Shown here piece by piece: positions 54,769 through 63,451 of a stretch of DNA of 64,000 nucleotides (positions within the stretch are counted from its first letter, which is position 1; the number at the start of each line of letters is the position of its first letter). Source of the stretch: CAWHHZ01 sp963829355 (GTDB lineage: Bacteria > Acidobacteriota > Thermoanaerobaculia > Gp7-AA8 > JAHWKK01); NCBI GenBank assembly GCA_963829355.1, contig CAWHHZ010000004.1:186001-250000 (forward strand), read 5' to 3'. Position numbers and translations under genes: made by a program. The notes below the pieces were generated by a model. The model did no database searches, had not been told where the DNA came from, and saw nothing but the letters and a program-made list of their open reading frames with translations.

Positions 54769-56877
54769 TCACCCGGTTACCGACGCGGTAGCATCGGTCG
54801 CCTGCACGCTCTCGATCTCGACGAGACAATCATAGAAGGTCGCGCCGCCGCCAAGATCAGTCAATCTCTGTGATGTGGTCGCGTTTACGTTTGAGTCGTC
54901 GGCGGACATCGATACCCACCAGATCGACGGGGCACAGACGACTCCCCGGCGGATCGAATCGGTTACCGATGCGGTTGCCTCGAACATCCCGCGGTCATTC
55001 ACGGCGCGTACCGTCATCCCCGTCATGATGCTCCGAGGTAGCGCATCGTCGGGATGAATCTCGATCACGGGCCGCTTTGCGAGTTTCCGGAGTGGCTCGA
55101 CGTTCGCGAAAGTCGAATTGAGGAACGTGTGCTCCGGAGGGGAGATCATCGCGAGAGGGTAACGCTTTGCCAGCTCCGGTGCGGCCTCCTCTGATTCGTA
55201 CGGCGGGATCCAGCGGGGGAGTGGATCCTCTTCCTGCGCCGCGAGAACACTCGAGGCGATCTCGATCCGGCCGCTGGGAGTCGAAAGTGTGGAACCGCTC
55301 TCGTACGGCATGTGAGGGGAGGGCACGTTCAACCGCATCCATCCTCGCTCTTTGAGCGTCTCGAGATCGATGTGCTCGAGCGTCGGAGAATCGAAGTCGA
55401 GCACCTGAAGCATCATCTCTTCGTCCGAATCACGGAGGCTGGGCTCGTCGAGCTCCATCGCGGAAGCCAGCCTCCGAAAAATCTCGCTGTTTGGCAGCGC
55501 CTCGCCCAGCGGCTCGATCGCCCGGGCGTTGTAGGTCATGTAGAGATGCCCGTAAGCCTTGTGGAGATCCGTGTGCTCGAGCTGCGTCGTCGCAGGCAGC
55601 AGAACGTCCGCGTGGCGTGCCGTATCAGTCATGAAGTGCTCGAGAACGACCGTGAACAGATCTTCCCGCATGAAACCCTTCCGCACCGTCTGAAGGTCGG
55701 GTGCGACCGCAAAAGGATTCGAGTTGTAGACGACGAGCGCTTTGACCGGCGGACTGTCGGTGGCAGTCAGGGCATCTCCGAGGGCGCTCATGTTGATTGT
55801 CCGCGTACCGGGACAAATCAGGTCGGGTCGCTGCAGCGCCGGCATGTCGAGCTCGAAGGTTCCGGAGGAAGTGAGCTGAGATCCGCCACCGACGTCGTTC
55901 CACGCTCCCGTGACCGCTGGCAGAATCGAGATCGCGCGCACCGCGTTGCCACCGCCCGCGTGGCGCTGCAACCCGTAGTTCATCCGGATGAATGACGGTC
56001 GCGTTGTCGCGTACGCTCTCGCGAGCTCCTCGATCGTCGCTGCATGCACGCCACAGATCGGCGCAACCCGATCCGGCGAGTACTCCTTCAGCACACGCTC
56101 TCGAAGCTCGGCGGCGCCGACCGTCATCGCCTGGAGATAATCGGCGTCCTCGAGACCGTCCCGGAAGATCACGTGCATCATTGCCAGCGCGAACGCGCCG
56201 TCGCTCCCCGGACGCACCGCGATATGCTGATCGCACGCCTCGGCAGTGCGCGTCCGGCGCGGATCGATGGCGACCAGCCGCGCTCCCCGCTCCTTCGCTC
56301 GCTTGATGAACGGCCAGAGGTGCGGATTGGACGTCAGGGTGTTGGTTCCCCACAAAATGATGAGACGCGCCTGGTCCACGGTCTCGGGATCGGTCCCCAT
56401 CCGACGACCATACGTCAGCTTCAGCGCCTCGGCGCCGGCTGACGCACAGATGGTTCGGTCGAGCAGAGAGGCGCCGATCGTGTGAAAGAACCGCCGGTCC
56501 ATCGATTCACTCTGAATGAGCCCCATCGTGCCAGCGTAGGAATACGGGAGGATCGCCTGCGGACCATCGGGAGACTCGATGATGGCGGCGAGGCGACTGG
56601 CAACCAGCTCGAGCGCCTCGTCCCACGTCGCGCGTCTGAATTGAGCGGAGCCTTTCCTGCCGGTGCGGACCATCGGGTGGAGCAGGCGCTCCGCGTGGTA
56701 GGTCCTCTCCGGATACCTGTTGACCTTCGCGCACAGAAATCCGTTCGTGTACGGGTGCTGCGGGTCGCCCGCGACCCGGATGGCACGTCCGTCACGCACC
56801 GTCACCAGCATCGCGCAGGTGTCGGGGCAGTCGTGCGGGCATGCCGCTCGTACGATGCGATCGCCGGTCTCGTTCAT
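54769..56877 (-). CDS. molybdopterin-dependent oxidoreductase
   Basis: 702 residues from MNETGDRIVRAACPHDCPDTC (ATG 56877, overlapping the upstream stop by 4 bases). N-terminal 4Fe-4S motif CPHDCPDTCAM...NGFLCAK, then the Mo-bis-MGD domains (LILWGTNTLTSNPHLWP, LIAIDPRRTRTAEACDQ-like region, HADVLLPATTQLEHTD) and a C-terminal molydopterin dinucleotide-binding domain. No TAT signal, so it is cytosolic. Similar to formate dehydrogenase H-like or uncharacterised oxidoreductases; substrate not predictable. Coupled to a CoA-transferase gene. Confidence 0.92.
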   Translation of the reverse strand: MNETGDRIVRAACPHDCPDTCAMLVTVRDGRAIRVAGDPQHPYTNGFLCAKVNRYPERTYHAERLLHPMVRTGRKGSAQFRRATWDEALELVASRLAAIIESPDGPQAILPYSYAGTMGLIQSESMDRRFFHTIGASLLDRTICASAGAEALKLTYGRRMGTDPETVDQARLIILWGTNTLTSNPHLWPFIKRAKERGARLVAIDPRRTRTAEACDQHIAVRPGSDGAFALAMMHVIFRDGLEDADYLQAMTVGAAELRERVLKEYSPDRVAPICGVHAATIEELARAYATTRPSFIRMNYGLQRHAGGGNAVRAISILPAVTGAWNDVGGGSQLTSSGTFELDMPALQRPDLICPGTRTINMSALGDALTATDSPPVKALVVYNSNPFAVAPDLQTVRKGFMREDLFTVVLEHFMTDTARHADVLLPATTQLEHTDLHKAYGHLYMTYNARAIEPLGEALPNSEIFRRLASAMELDEPSLRDSDEEMMLQVLDFDSPTLEHIDLETLKERGWMRLNVPSPHMPYESGSTLSTPSGRIEIASSVLAAQEEDPLPRWIPPYESEEAAPELAKRYPLAMISPPEHTFLNSTFANVEPLRKLAKRPVIEIHPDDALPRSIMTGMTVRAVNDRGMFEATASVTDSIRRGVVCAPSIWWVSMSADDSNVNATTSQRLTDLGGGATFYDCLVEIESVQATDATASVTG

Positions 56878-58028
56878 CGTCGTTTCAGATTGAAGCGGAG
56901 GATCGCACGTTCGAGCCGCTGCTTCATATCCTTTCGAGGGTTGAACGTGCGGCTCCTGCGAAGTGATTTCATCTCGTTGTCGTCGAGCCCCAGCTCGCGC
57001 GAGACGTGATCGAGCGAATCTCCGGGCGCCGGAAGATCGCCTTCGTGAGATCCGACGTTCGTCGTCAGCGGATGCGTGGCATCGAAGTTTCCGAAGCGAT
57101 CCTCCGCTTCCTGGAGAGTCAGCACCGGTTCCACGCATGCGTCGACCGTCTCGAAAATCTCCTCCCACTCCGCAAGACTCCTCGACCGGATCGATTCCGA
57201 GACCGCCGCCCTGACCTCTTCGCGCCGCTTCTCGTCGTACTCGATCGGGATCAGTTCCTCGCGGCCGATCGCGCGGCAGAAGCGTTCCCAGAAGTGAGAC
57301 TCGAGAGGGGCGACCATGAGCTCGCGATCGTCGCATGTCGTGTAGACCTCGTAGCCCGGAAATGATCCGGTGAGGAAGAACGTACGTTCCGGCTCCGGAG
57401 ACGCATGATGCAGAGCTTCGGCCGTCGGCATCAGAGCCCTGGCGGCCGCCATCATCGAGACATCGATGATCCGCCCTTTGCCTGTTTTCTGTCGATCGAT
57501 CAGTGAGCCGAGTATCAGTATCGCTGCGAAAAGCGCTCCCCCCATGTCTCCGAGCTGAACCGCTGGAAGAACGACCTTTCCCTCGCGATCGCGCTGCAGA
57601 TCGAGCAGTCCCGACAGCGCGACGAAGTTCGCATCGTGACCGCTACGCTGATTCTCGCGTCCGTAGCCGGAGATCGAGCAGCAGATCAGCGCAGGGTTAA
57701 TCTTCTGAAGGGTTTCCGGATCAATCGAGAACTTCTCCGCTGTGCCTGGACGCCAGGAGTCGACGACCACATCGCACGATTTCGCCAGCCGGTGCACGAA
57801 CGCGACTCCGTCAGGCTCGGCGAGATCGACGACGACACTGCGCTTGCCGCGGTTCAGAAGCGTGTAGAGCGTTCCGAAGTCGCCATCGAACGGCGGAAGC
57901 CACCGCGCCGGATCCCCCTGCGGCGGCTCGATCTTGATGACGTCCGCTCCGAGCCGGACCAGCAGATCGGTGGCGTAGGGACCCGGAAGGTGCCGGGTGA
58001 AGTCGAGAATGCGGATTCCGTCGAGCAT
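56874..58028 (-). CDS. CaiB/BaiF family CoA-transferase (family III)
   Basis: 384 residues. Moves CoA between carboxylic acids, or racemises 2-methylacyl-CoA. N-terminal MLDGIRILDFTRHLPGPYATDLLVRLGADVIKIE; catalytic Asp in SGHDANFVALSG, with YGRENQRSGHD just before. C-terminal 30 residues are basic and unusual. No Shine-Dalgarno is visible: the ATG is directly preceded by the GGTTCA array. Confidence 0.92.
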   Translation of the reverse strand: MLDGIRILDFTRHLPGPYATDLLVRLGADVIKIEPPQGDPARWLPPFDGDFGTLYTLLNRGKRSVVVDLAEPDGVAFVHRLAKSCDVVVDSWRPGTAEKFSIDPETLQKINPALICCSISGYGRENQRSGHDANFVALSGLLDLQRDREGKVVLPAVQLGDMGGALFAAILILGSLIDRQKTGKGRIIDVSMMAAARALMPTAEALHHASPEPERTFFLTGSFPGYEVYTTCDDRELMVAPLESHFWERFCRAIGREELIPIEYDEKRREEVRAAVSESIRSRSLAEWEEIFETVDACVEPVLTLQEAEDRFGNFDATHPLTTNVGSHEGDLPAPGDSLDHVSRELGLDDNEMKSLRRSRTFNPRKDMKQRLERAILRFNLKRR

Positions 58029-58316
58029 GAGGGTTCAAGAGGTTCAGAAGTTCAGAGGTTCAGAGGTTCAGAGTTCAAGGGTTCAAGAGTTCAAGAGTGA
58101 AGAGGGTAGCAGAGGCTGTCATCCTGAGCCGGCGGGAGCGGAGCGGAGGACGGTCGAAGGATCGCGTGAGATCCACCTCGAGTTGGATTCACGCGATCCT
58201 TCGCTGGCGCTCAGGATGACATGTTCGGCTCACTTCACTCTAGTGGCGGAAGCGCCCTTAAACCCTTGAACCCTTGAACCCTTGAACTCTTGAACCCTTG
58301 AACTCCTGAACCCTGC
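58027..58316. repeat. composite inverted element: GGTTCAAG arrays around a subfamily B palindrome
   Basis: Left array 58027-58098 (GGTTCAGA, GGTTCAAG words), palindrome 58117-58221, right array 58255-58316 (CTTGAACC words). The right array ends 2-6 bases from the fadI stop; the left array touches the start codon of the CoA-transferase. The whole 290-base gap is this element. Confidence 0.9.
58117..58221. repeat. dispersed palindrome, subfamily B
   Basis: Arms TGTCATCCTGAGCCGGCGGG and GGCGCTCAGGATGACA; inner arms GAAGGATCGCGTGA and TCACGCGATCCTTC. Confidence 0.9.
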
Positions 58317-58318
58317 TT

Positions 58319-59608
58319 CTACTCCCGCTCCAGAACGATCGCCGAGCCCTGTCCGCCCGCGGCGCAGACCGAGACGAGACCGTACTGCTTGCCGGAGCGT
58401 TTGAGCTCGTTGGCGACGGTCGTCACGATGCGTGAGCCGGTGGCGCCAAAGGGATGTCCGATGGCGATCGAGCCTCCGGTGAGATTGATCGCTTCCGGAT
58501 CGATTTCGCCGACTGCCTCGTCGCGGCCGAGGCGCTTCTGCGCGAACTCCTTCGAGCCGAGCCACTGGATATTCGAGAGCACCTGTGCGGCGAAGGCCTC
58601 GTGCATCTCGATCACGTCGATGTCCTCGAGCGTCAGGCCAGCGCGGTCGAGAGCCTGCGGGATCGCGAAGGCAGGTCCCTGCAGGAGTTGATCGAATGGG
58701 TCGAGAGCAGCGTATGCGTACGACTTGACGTAGGCGATCGGCTCGTATCCCAGAGCCTTCGCCTTCTTTTCGGACATGAGCAGCATTGCGGCGGCGCCGT
58801 CGGTGAGAGGGGAGGCGTTGCCGGCCGTGATCGAACCGTACTTCTTGTCGAATACCGGCTTGAGCGACGAGAGCTTCTCGATCGTGGTGTCCTTGCGGAT
58901 GAGATTGTCTTCGCGGACGATCGTCTCGTAGCGGTCGGGGACGAGAACCGTCATGACCTCGTCATCGAACTTCCCGCTCTCGAAGGCGGCGGCGGCGCGG
59001 TGGTGACTCTGGTAGGCGAACCTGTCCTGCGCCTCCCGGCTGATGTCATTCTCTTTCGCCATGATCTCGGCCGACTCTCCCATGGTGAGACCGGTCGTCG
59101 ACTCGGCGATCGCGGGAACGTCTGGAGCCAGGTGCTGCGGGCGGAGGGATGTGAATGCTTTGAGCTTGCCGGCGACACTCTTCTGCTTGCTCGCGGCGAC
59201 GAGAGTCTCGGAGAATTTCTTCGAGAAGAGAATCGGCACGTTGGAGAGCGATTCCGATCCGCCGGCGATCACCATGTCGGCGTAGCCGCGATAGATCATG
59301 TCGGCGGCCGTAGTAATCGCCTGGTTTGCAGAGGCGCAAGCCTGTGAGACGGTGTGGGCCGGGATGCTCCGGGGGAGCGAAGTGCCGAGAACGATCTCTC
59401 TGGCGATGTTCGCTGCTTTCACACTCGGGATGACGGTTCCGAAGACCAGATAGTTCACGAGATTCGGATCGATCCCGGTGTTCTGGACGAGCTCGGACAC
59501 GACGATCTTGCCGAGCTCGAGCGCGTCGAGACTCGAGTAGACGGTACCAGCCTTCGCAAAAGGAGTTCTGAGTCCCTTCACGATGGCAACACGATTCTGT
59601 TCAGCCAT
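58319..59608 (-). CDS. fadI: acetyl-CoA acyltransferase, FadI type
   Basis: 429 residues. Thiolase of beta-oxidation. Nucleophile Cys91 in VSQACASANQAI, catalytic His in GGSIAIGHPFGATGSR and second Cys in SVCAAGGQGSA. The length and ASANQAI motif place it in the FadI/trifunctional-beta group, a partner for the FadJ-like protein at the start of the window. Confidence 0.93.
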   Translation of the reverse strand: MAEQNRVAIVKGLRTPFAKAGTVYSSLDALELGKIVVSELVQNTGIDPNLVNYLVFGTVIPSVKAANIAREIVLGTSLPRSIPAHTVSQACASANQAITTAADMIYRGYADMVIAGGSESLSNVPILFSKKFSETLVAASKQKSVAGKLKAFTSLRPQHLAPDVPAIAESTTGLTMGESAEIMAKENDISREAQDRFAYQSHHRAAAAFESGKFDDEVMTVLVPDRYETIVREDNLIRKDTTIEKLSSLKPVFDKKYGSITAGNASPLTDGAAAMLLMSEKKAKALGYEPIAYVKSYAYAALDPFDQLLQGPAFAIPQALDRAGLTLEDIDVIEMHEAFAAQVLSNIQWLGSKEFAQKRLGRDEAVGEIDPEAINLTGGSIAIGHPFGATGSRIVTTVANELKRSGKQYGLVSVCAAGGQGSAIVLERE

Positions 59609-59661
59609 TTTTCACCTCATCTTCGTCCGGTGCGACGAGCATGCCGCCGAAATCTATCACG

Positions 59662-59861
59662 TGTGGGTCGCGCGTCCCGCGCGATGTGAGCCGGCGTCTC
59701 GCCGGCTCACGGGTGAGACGTAGCCAGGACTCTCTGATCTTGCACATGGGGCGGGCTCACTGGCGCTCGCCGACTTCGCGAGAGAGATTCGATTGCTGCG
59801 CCCATCGTCGGCCGGCGGGACGCCGGCCGACATCGCGCGAGACGCGCGACCGCGACCCACA
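59662..59861. repeat. 200-bp inverted repeat element
   Basis: Left arm 59662-59686 (TGTGGGTCGCGCGTCCCGCG...) and right arm 59830-59861 (...CGCGACCCACA); the right arm carries six extra bases. Inside are two more hairpins, GAGCCGGCG-TCT-CGCCGGCTC near 59689 and GTCGGCCGGCG-GGA-CGCCGGCCGAC near 59807. Gene-free gap 59609-59964. Confidence 0.85.
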
Positions 59862-59964
59862 CCCATCGGAATGATCACTTCACCAGGGGCGTTCCGTTTC
59901 GCATCGGTCCCGCATGTATAGTCCGGATGGCGTCAGCCTGGAAAGGCGGCGGGACGGATCACCT

Positions 59965-61014
59965 ATGAAAGAAAAGCTCGAAGAGCTGTTGAAACTGCCA
60001 CTCGACAAGGGAAAGCTGCTGATTTTCACGCACGACAACCCTGATCCCGACTCGATCGCGAGTGCTGCCGCGATGGCGCATCTTCTCCGTGAAACCCGCG
60101 GGATCGATGCGACGCTCGCGTACAGCGGCATCGTCGGGAGGGCGGAGAATCGCGCGATGGTCGAGCAGCTCCATTTCGAGATCCAGCATCTGGACGATCT
60201 CGACACCGCCGAGTTCGCTCATCTGGCGCTCGTTGATGCGCAGCCGGGCACCGGGAACAGCGCGCTCACGCTCGAGCACACGATCGACATCGTGGTCGAC
60301 CACCATCCGCTGCGCGAGCAGACGAAGAAGGCGCGCTTCTACGACGTCCGTCCCGAGATGGGGGCCTCGGCGACCATGCTCACGTGGTATCTCCGTGACG
60401 CAGGTGTCGACATTCCTCCCGATCTCGCCACCGGCCTTCTCTACGGCATCCGCTCCGAGACGCAGGACCTCGGGCGGGAGGTCTCACCCGAGGATCGGGA
60501 GGCATACGGGTTCCTCTTCCCGAAGATGGAGCCTCTCAAGATGGCCGCGATCGCGCGGCCGGCTCTCGAACGGCGCTACTACCAGCAGCTCGCTATTGCA
60601 CTCGATACGCTGATGGTTGGTGAAGAAGTCGCCATCTGCTCGCTCGGAGAGGTCACCGATCCGGATTTCGTTCCGGAGATGGCCGATCTCGTGGTGCGGA
60701 TGGAAGGAATCTGCTGGTCCTTCGCGTACGGCAGCTTCTCCAACAAGCTCTATGTATCGATTCGCGCGAATGATCCCGAGGCCGCGGCGGGCGAGGTGAT
60801 GATGGAGGTTCTCGATGATGTTGGCCGGGGTGGCGGACACGGGATGCGTGCCGGTGGAAATGTTGAGCTGACCGAGATCAAGATGACGCGTGGTGAGCTC
60901 GAGAGCGAGATCAAACATCGTTTTCTCGAGGCCGTGGGGCACCCCAACGCTCCGCTCCACCCGCTGAAAACCGCCCGCTTCGACAAGGAGAAGCCGGAAG
61001 GCGACGAAGAGTAG
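59965..61014 (+). CDS. DHH family phosphoesterase (NrnA-like)
   Basis: 349 residues from MKEKLEELLKLP; an in-frame ATG at 59914 is possible. DHH domain: THDNPDPDSIASA, LVDAQPGTGNSAL, IDIVVDHHPL, ATMLTWYL; C-terminal DHHA1 glycine-rich motif GRGGGHGMRAGGN. Bifunctional oligoribonuclease / pAp phosphatase type. Monocistronic. Confidence 0.9.
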   Translation: MKEKLEELLKLPLDKGKLLIFTHDNPDPDSIASAAAMAHLLRETRGIDATLAYSGIVGRAENRAMVEQLHFEIQHLDDLDTAEFAHLALVDAQPGTGNSALTLEHTIDIVVDHHPLREQTKKARFYDVRPEMGASATMLTWYLRDAGVDIPPDLATGLLYGIRSETQDLGREVSPEDREAYGFLFPKMEPLKMAAIARPALERRYYQQLAIALDTLMVGEEVAICSLGEVTDPDFVPEMADLVVRMEGICWSFAYGSFSNKLYVSIRANDPEAAAGEVMMEVLDDVGRGGGHGMRAGGNVELTEIKMTRGELESEIKHRFLEAVGHPNAPLHPLKTARFDKEKPEGDEE

Positions 61015-61041
61015 ATCGACGTGTCACCCCGCTCGAGGATA

Positions 61042-61171
61042 GTCATCCTGAGCGAAGCGAAGGATCGCGTACGGGATGACTCGAAGTGAACTGCGCAGAA
61101 AACTCAGGGTGAGTATGACTCCACGCGATCCTTCGACCGTCCTTCGCTGCGCTCGGCGGCTCAGGATGACA
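61042..61171. repeat. dispersed palindrome, subfamily B
   Basis: Arms GTCATCCTGAGCGAAGCGAA and GGCTCAGGATGAC, inner CGATCCTTCGACCGTCC. Fills the convergent gap between the DHH gene and glk. Confidence 0.9.
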
Positions 61172-61193
61172 GCTTCGAGGTCGACCTTCCGGC

Positions 61194-62132
61194 TCAGCGC
61201 CGCGCGAGGGCGCACGCGCCGATCAGGCCTGCTTTTGCGTTCATGATCACGTAGACGGGAATCGTACTGAGCAGCTCGCTGAAACGGCCCTTGTTCGAGA
61301 ATGCCCTCTGAAAACGGCCATCGGTGAGGCGATCGAGATTCTTTGTGGCGATTCCTCCCGCGATGTAGACGCCTCCGCGGGCGAGTGCCTTGAGGGCGAG
61401 ATTACCAGCCTCCGCGCCGTAGGCGTCGATGAAAAGATCCATCGCGGCCATCGCCTCCGGGTCCCTTTCCTCCGCGAGCTGTTCGACCTGGACGGCTTCT
61501 TCGACCCGCGGCTTTACACGGCCGGCCCGCTTCATCATGAACTCGTGAAGATCCACGATTCCGAGCCCGGACACGACTCGCTCCCAGCTCACATGGCCAT
61601 ACTTCCCTCGCAGAAATACCAGAAGCTCGTCCTGGAGCGGAGTGGCGGGTGCGAAATCGGAGTGGCCTCCTTCGGAAGGAATGATCGTCCAGAAGTCGCC
61701 TGCGGGAGCCACGATCGCCTGACCGAGACCGGTTCCGGCACCGAGCACTGCCCGGGCCGATCCGAGCTCCCGTTTCCCTTCATTGAGGACCACGAGATCG
61801 TCATTTCCGAGCTCCGAGAGTGAGGCCGCCACCCCGTAGAAGTCATTGACCAGCCGGACCTCTCCGATCCCGTGGCTGTGCGCGAGCTCGAGCGCGCTCA
61901 ACGTCCACGGCAGATTGGTCACCTGCGCAGTCCCATGCAGGATCGGTCCTGCCACGGCGAAGCACGCCTTCTGTACCGGCTCGCTCTGATCCCGCAGGAA
62001 GTCGGTCACGATCGCGTCAAACGACGTGAAATCTCCGGAGGCGTACAGTTTCTCCCGGATCGTCGTCCCGGACTCGCTGAAAAGACGCAGAATTGTTTTG
62101 GTCCCTCCGAGGTCCCCTCCGAGAAGTGTCAT
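61194..62132 (-). CDS. glk: glucokinase
   Basis: 312 residues from MTLLGGDLGGTKTIL (ATG 62132). ATP-dependent glucose phosphorylation. Phosphate loop GGDLGGTKTILRLF, VAGPILHGTAQVTNLPW, catalytic Asp in RLVNDFYGVA, GAGTGLGQA and EGGHSDFAP (Glk-type, not ROK, which would show a zinc-binding CxCGxxGC). Coupled to the gene upstream. Confidence 0.93.
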   Translation of the reverse strand: MTLLGGDLGGTKTILRLFSESGTTIREKLYASGDFTSFDAIVTDFLRDQSEPVQKACFAVAGPILHGTAQVTNLPWTLSALELAHSHGIGEVRLVNDFYGVAASLSELGNDDLVVLNEGKRELGSARAVLGAGTGLGQAIVAPAGDFWTIIPSEGGHSDFAPATPLQDELLVFLRGKYGHVSWERVVSGLGIVDLHEFMMKRAGRVKPRVEEAVQVEQLAEERDPEAMAAMDLFIDAYGAEAGNLALKALARGGVYIAGGIATKNLDRLTDGRFQRAFSNKGRFSELLSTIPVYVIMNAKAGLIGACALARR

Positions 62133-62587
62133 GCGTGATCCTTTCTGCCGATCGGTGTGACCGTCGCTTCCCAGTGCTCCTCCCTTACGAAAAACCACGC
62201 CAGCTTCGAGTCGCCGCTTCGGCGAGTCCAGATTGCGAGGTCCTCCTGTCGATCGATGGCAATGAAGATCATTCGTGCCTCATTCATCCACGGAGGTTCA
62301 CTTGCAGGAGGTGGTCCGACAATCACGACGAGGTCGAGTGGTTCATCGAGATCGCGCGCCTCGGCCGGGAGGAGCTCGTCGTAGCGATCGATCGTGGTCT
62401 GCACCGGTTCGGGGTATCCCGCGAGATGCGGTCGTTTCGACATGCGGGCGAGATGGCTGCCCAGCCACTCCGGGAGCGCCCCGACGATGCCGATGTATGG
62501 ACTGAGCGAGCTCGCCGTCACGCGATCGATCGCCTCGCCGACCCCCGCATGGAGATCCGCCTCGGAGCTGAATACCCTGTAATTCAT
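62129..62587 (-). CDS. unknown protein coupled to glucokinase
   Basis: 152 residues from MNYRVFSSEADLHAG (ATG 62587); a longer start at 62656 is possible. Ends IGRKDHA with ATGA overlap into glk. Contains SPYIGIVGALPEWLGSHLARM, LDLVVIVGPP, MIFIAIDRQED: Rossmann-like alternation of strands and helices, with a weak similarity at its N-terminus to 6-phosphogluconolactonase. No active-site residues I can assign. The coupling suggests a sugar-phosphate role. Confidence 0.7.
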   Translation of the reverse strand: MNYRVFSSEADLHAGVGEAIDRVTASSLSPYIGIVGALPEWLGSHLARMSKRPHLAGYPEPVQTTIDRYDELLPAEARDLDEPLDLVVIVGPPPASEPPWMNEARMIFIAIDRQEDLAIWTRRSGDSKLAWFFVREEHWEATVTPIGRKDHA

Positions 62588-62659
62588 CTGTGATCGGAGC
62601 TCATCGCCGGGCGTCTCCGCCCGATGACGCGGAACGGTCCCCGGCTCCGGGTTCATAAA

Positions 62660-63322
62660 CTACATCGCCGTCTGCGCTCCACTCTCCGGCTTCGGGAACA
62701 CGAGATCGAGCTTGATCAGCACCTCGTCCCGGATCAGATTGTCCGGCGCACCCTTGTACGACACACCCCACTTCTGCCGATCGATCGAGAACTGGGCCTT
62801 CGCCTGGATGGTCTCTCCGCTCATGTCGACCGTCGCGGGGAAGGTGATGCTGTTGGTCTGGCCGCGCATCTCCAGATTTCCAGTGATCTCGTAGTTCGCA
62901 CCCTCCTCGCCGGACTTCTCGACGATCGAGGTCGATTCGAAATGGGCTTCCGGATGATTCTCGACATCAAAGAAGTCGGGCGTCTTGAGGTGCCCCGTCA
63001 GCTTTTCGGTGTCGGACCAGATCGAGCTCATGTCGATCGTGAAGGCGACCTGCCGCGGCGTGTCGCCCTCGAACGAGAGCGATCCATCGAATCGCTCGAA
63101 TCCCCCATCGTGATGACGGGTGACCTTCGTGGCGAGCCACTCGATCTTGCTCTGGTCTTTGATGACATCGACGGTGGTGGCTTCCGCGGCCACCGGCTCT
63201 GCAACCTGTGCTTCGCCCACCTGGGCGGCCGGGCTCTGATCGACCTCACGCTCACATCCGCCCAGAGCAAGGACGAATGTGAGTGCCGTGAGAACAACCA
63301 GTGGATTCTTTCTGTTGCGCAT
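62660..63322 (-). CDS. YceI family lipoprotein
   Basis: 220 residues. Lipobox LGGC (Cys23), short linker, then the YceI barrel (VIKDQSKIEWLATKVTRHHD, GDTPRQVAFTIDMSSIWSD, HLKTPDFFDVENHPEAHFES, NLEMRGQTNSITFPA). Binds a polyisoprenoid or amphipathic small molecule in the periplasm or at the membrane. Divergent from ychF. Confidence 0.92.
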   Translation of the reverse strand: MRNRKNPLVVLTALTFVLALGGCEREVDQSPAAQVGEAQVAEPVAAEATTVDVIKDQSKIEWLATKVTRHHDGGFERFDGSLSFEGDTPRQVAFTIDMSSIWSDTEKLTGHLKTPDFFDVENHPEAHFESTSIVEKSGEEGANYEITGNLEMRGQTNSITFPATVDMSGETIQAKAQFSIDRQKWGVSYKGAPDNLIRDEVLIKLDLVFPKPESGAQTAM

Positions 63323-63451
63323 AGTTCCTCCTGTGTTTCGAGTGGAGTGCGCATTATCCCCAACGTGGAGCCAGGACAGAAATCAGAAGGTCATTGTCGC
63401 GCGGCTTTTCTTTGAGCCGACAGGCACGTCAAGAGAGGAATCAACGAAGAC

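Noticed and set aside
53973..58028. Defence island or biosynthetic cluster around the Mo-oxidoreductase
   Set aside because: No restriction, toxin, polyketide, NRPS or RiPP genes; the neighbours are ordinary metabolic genes.
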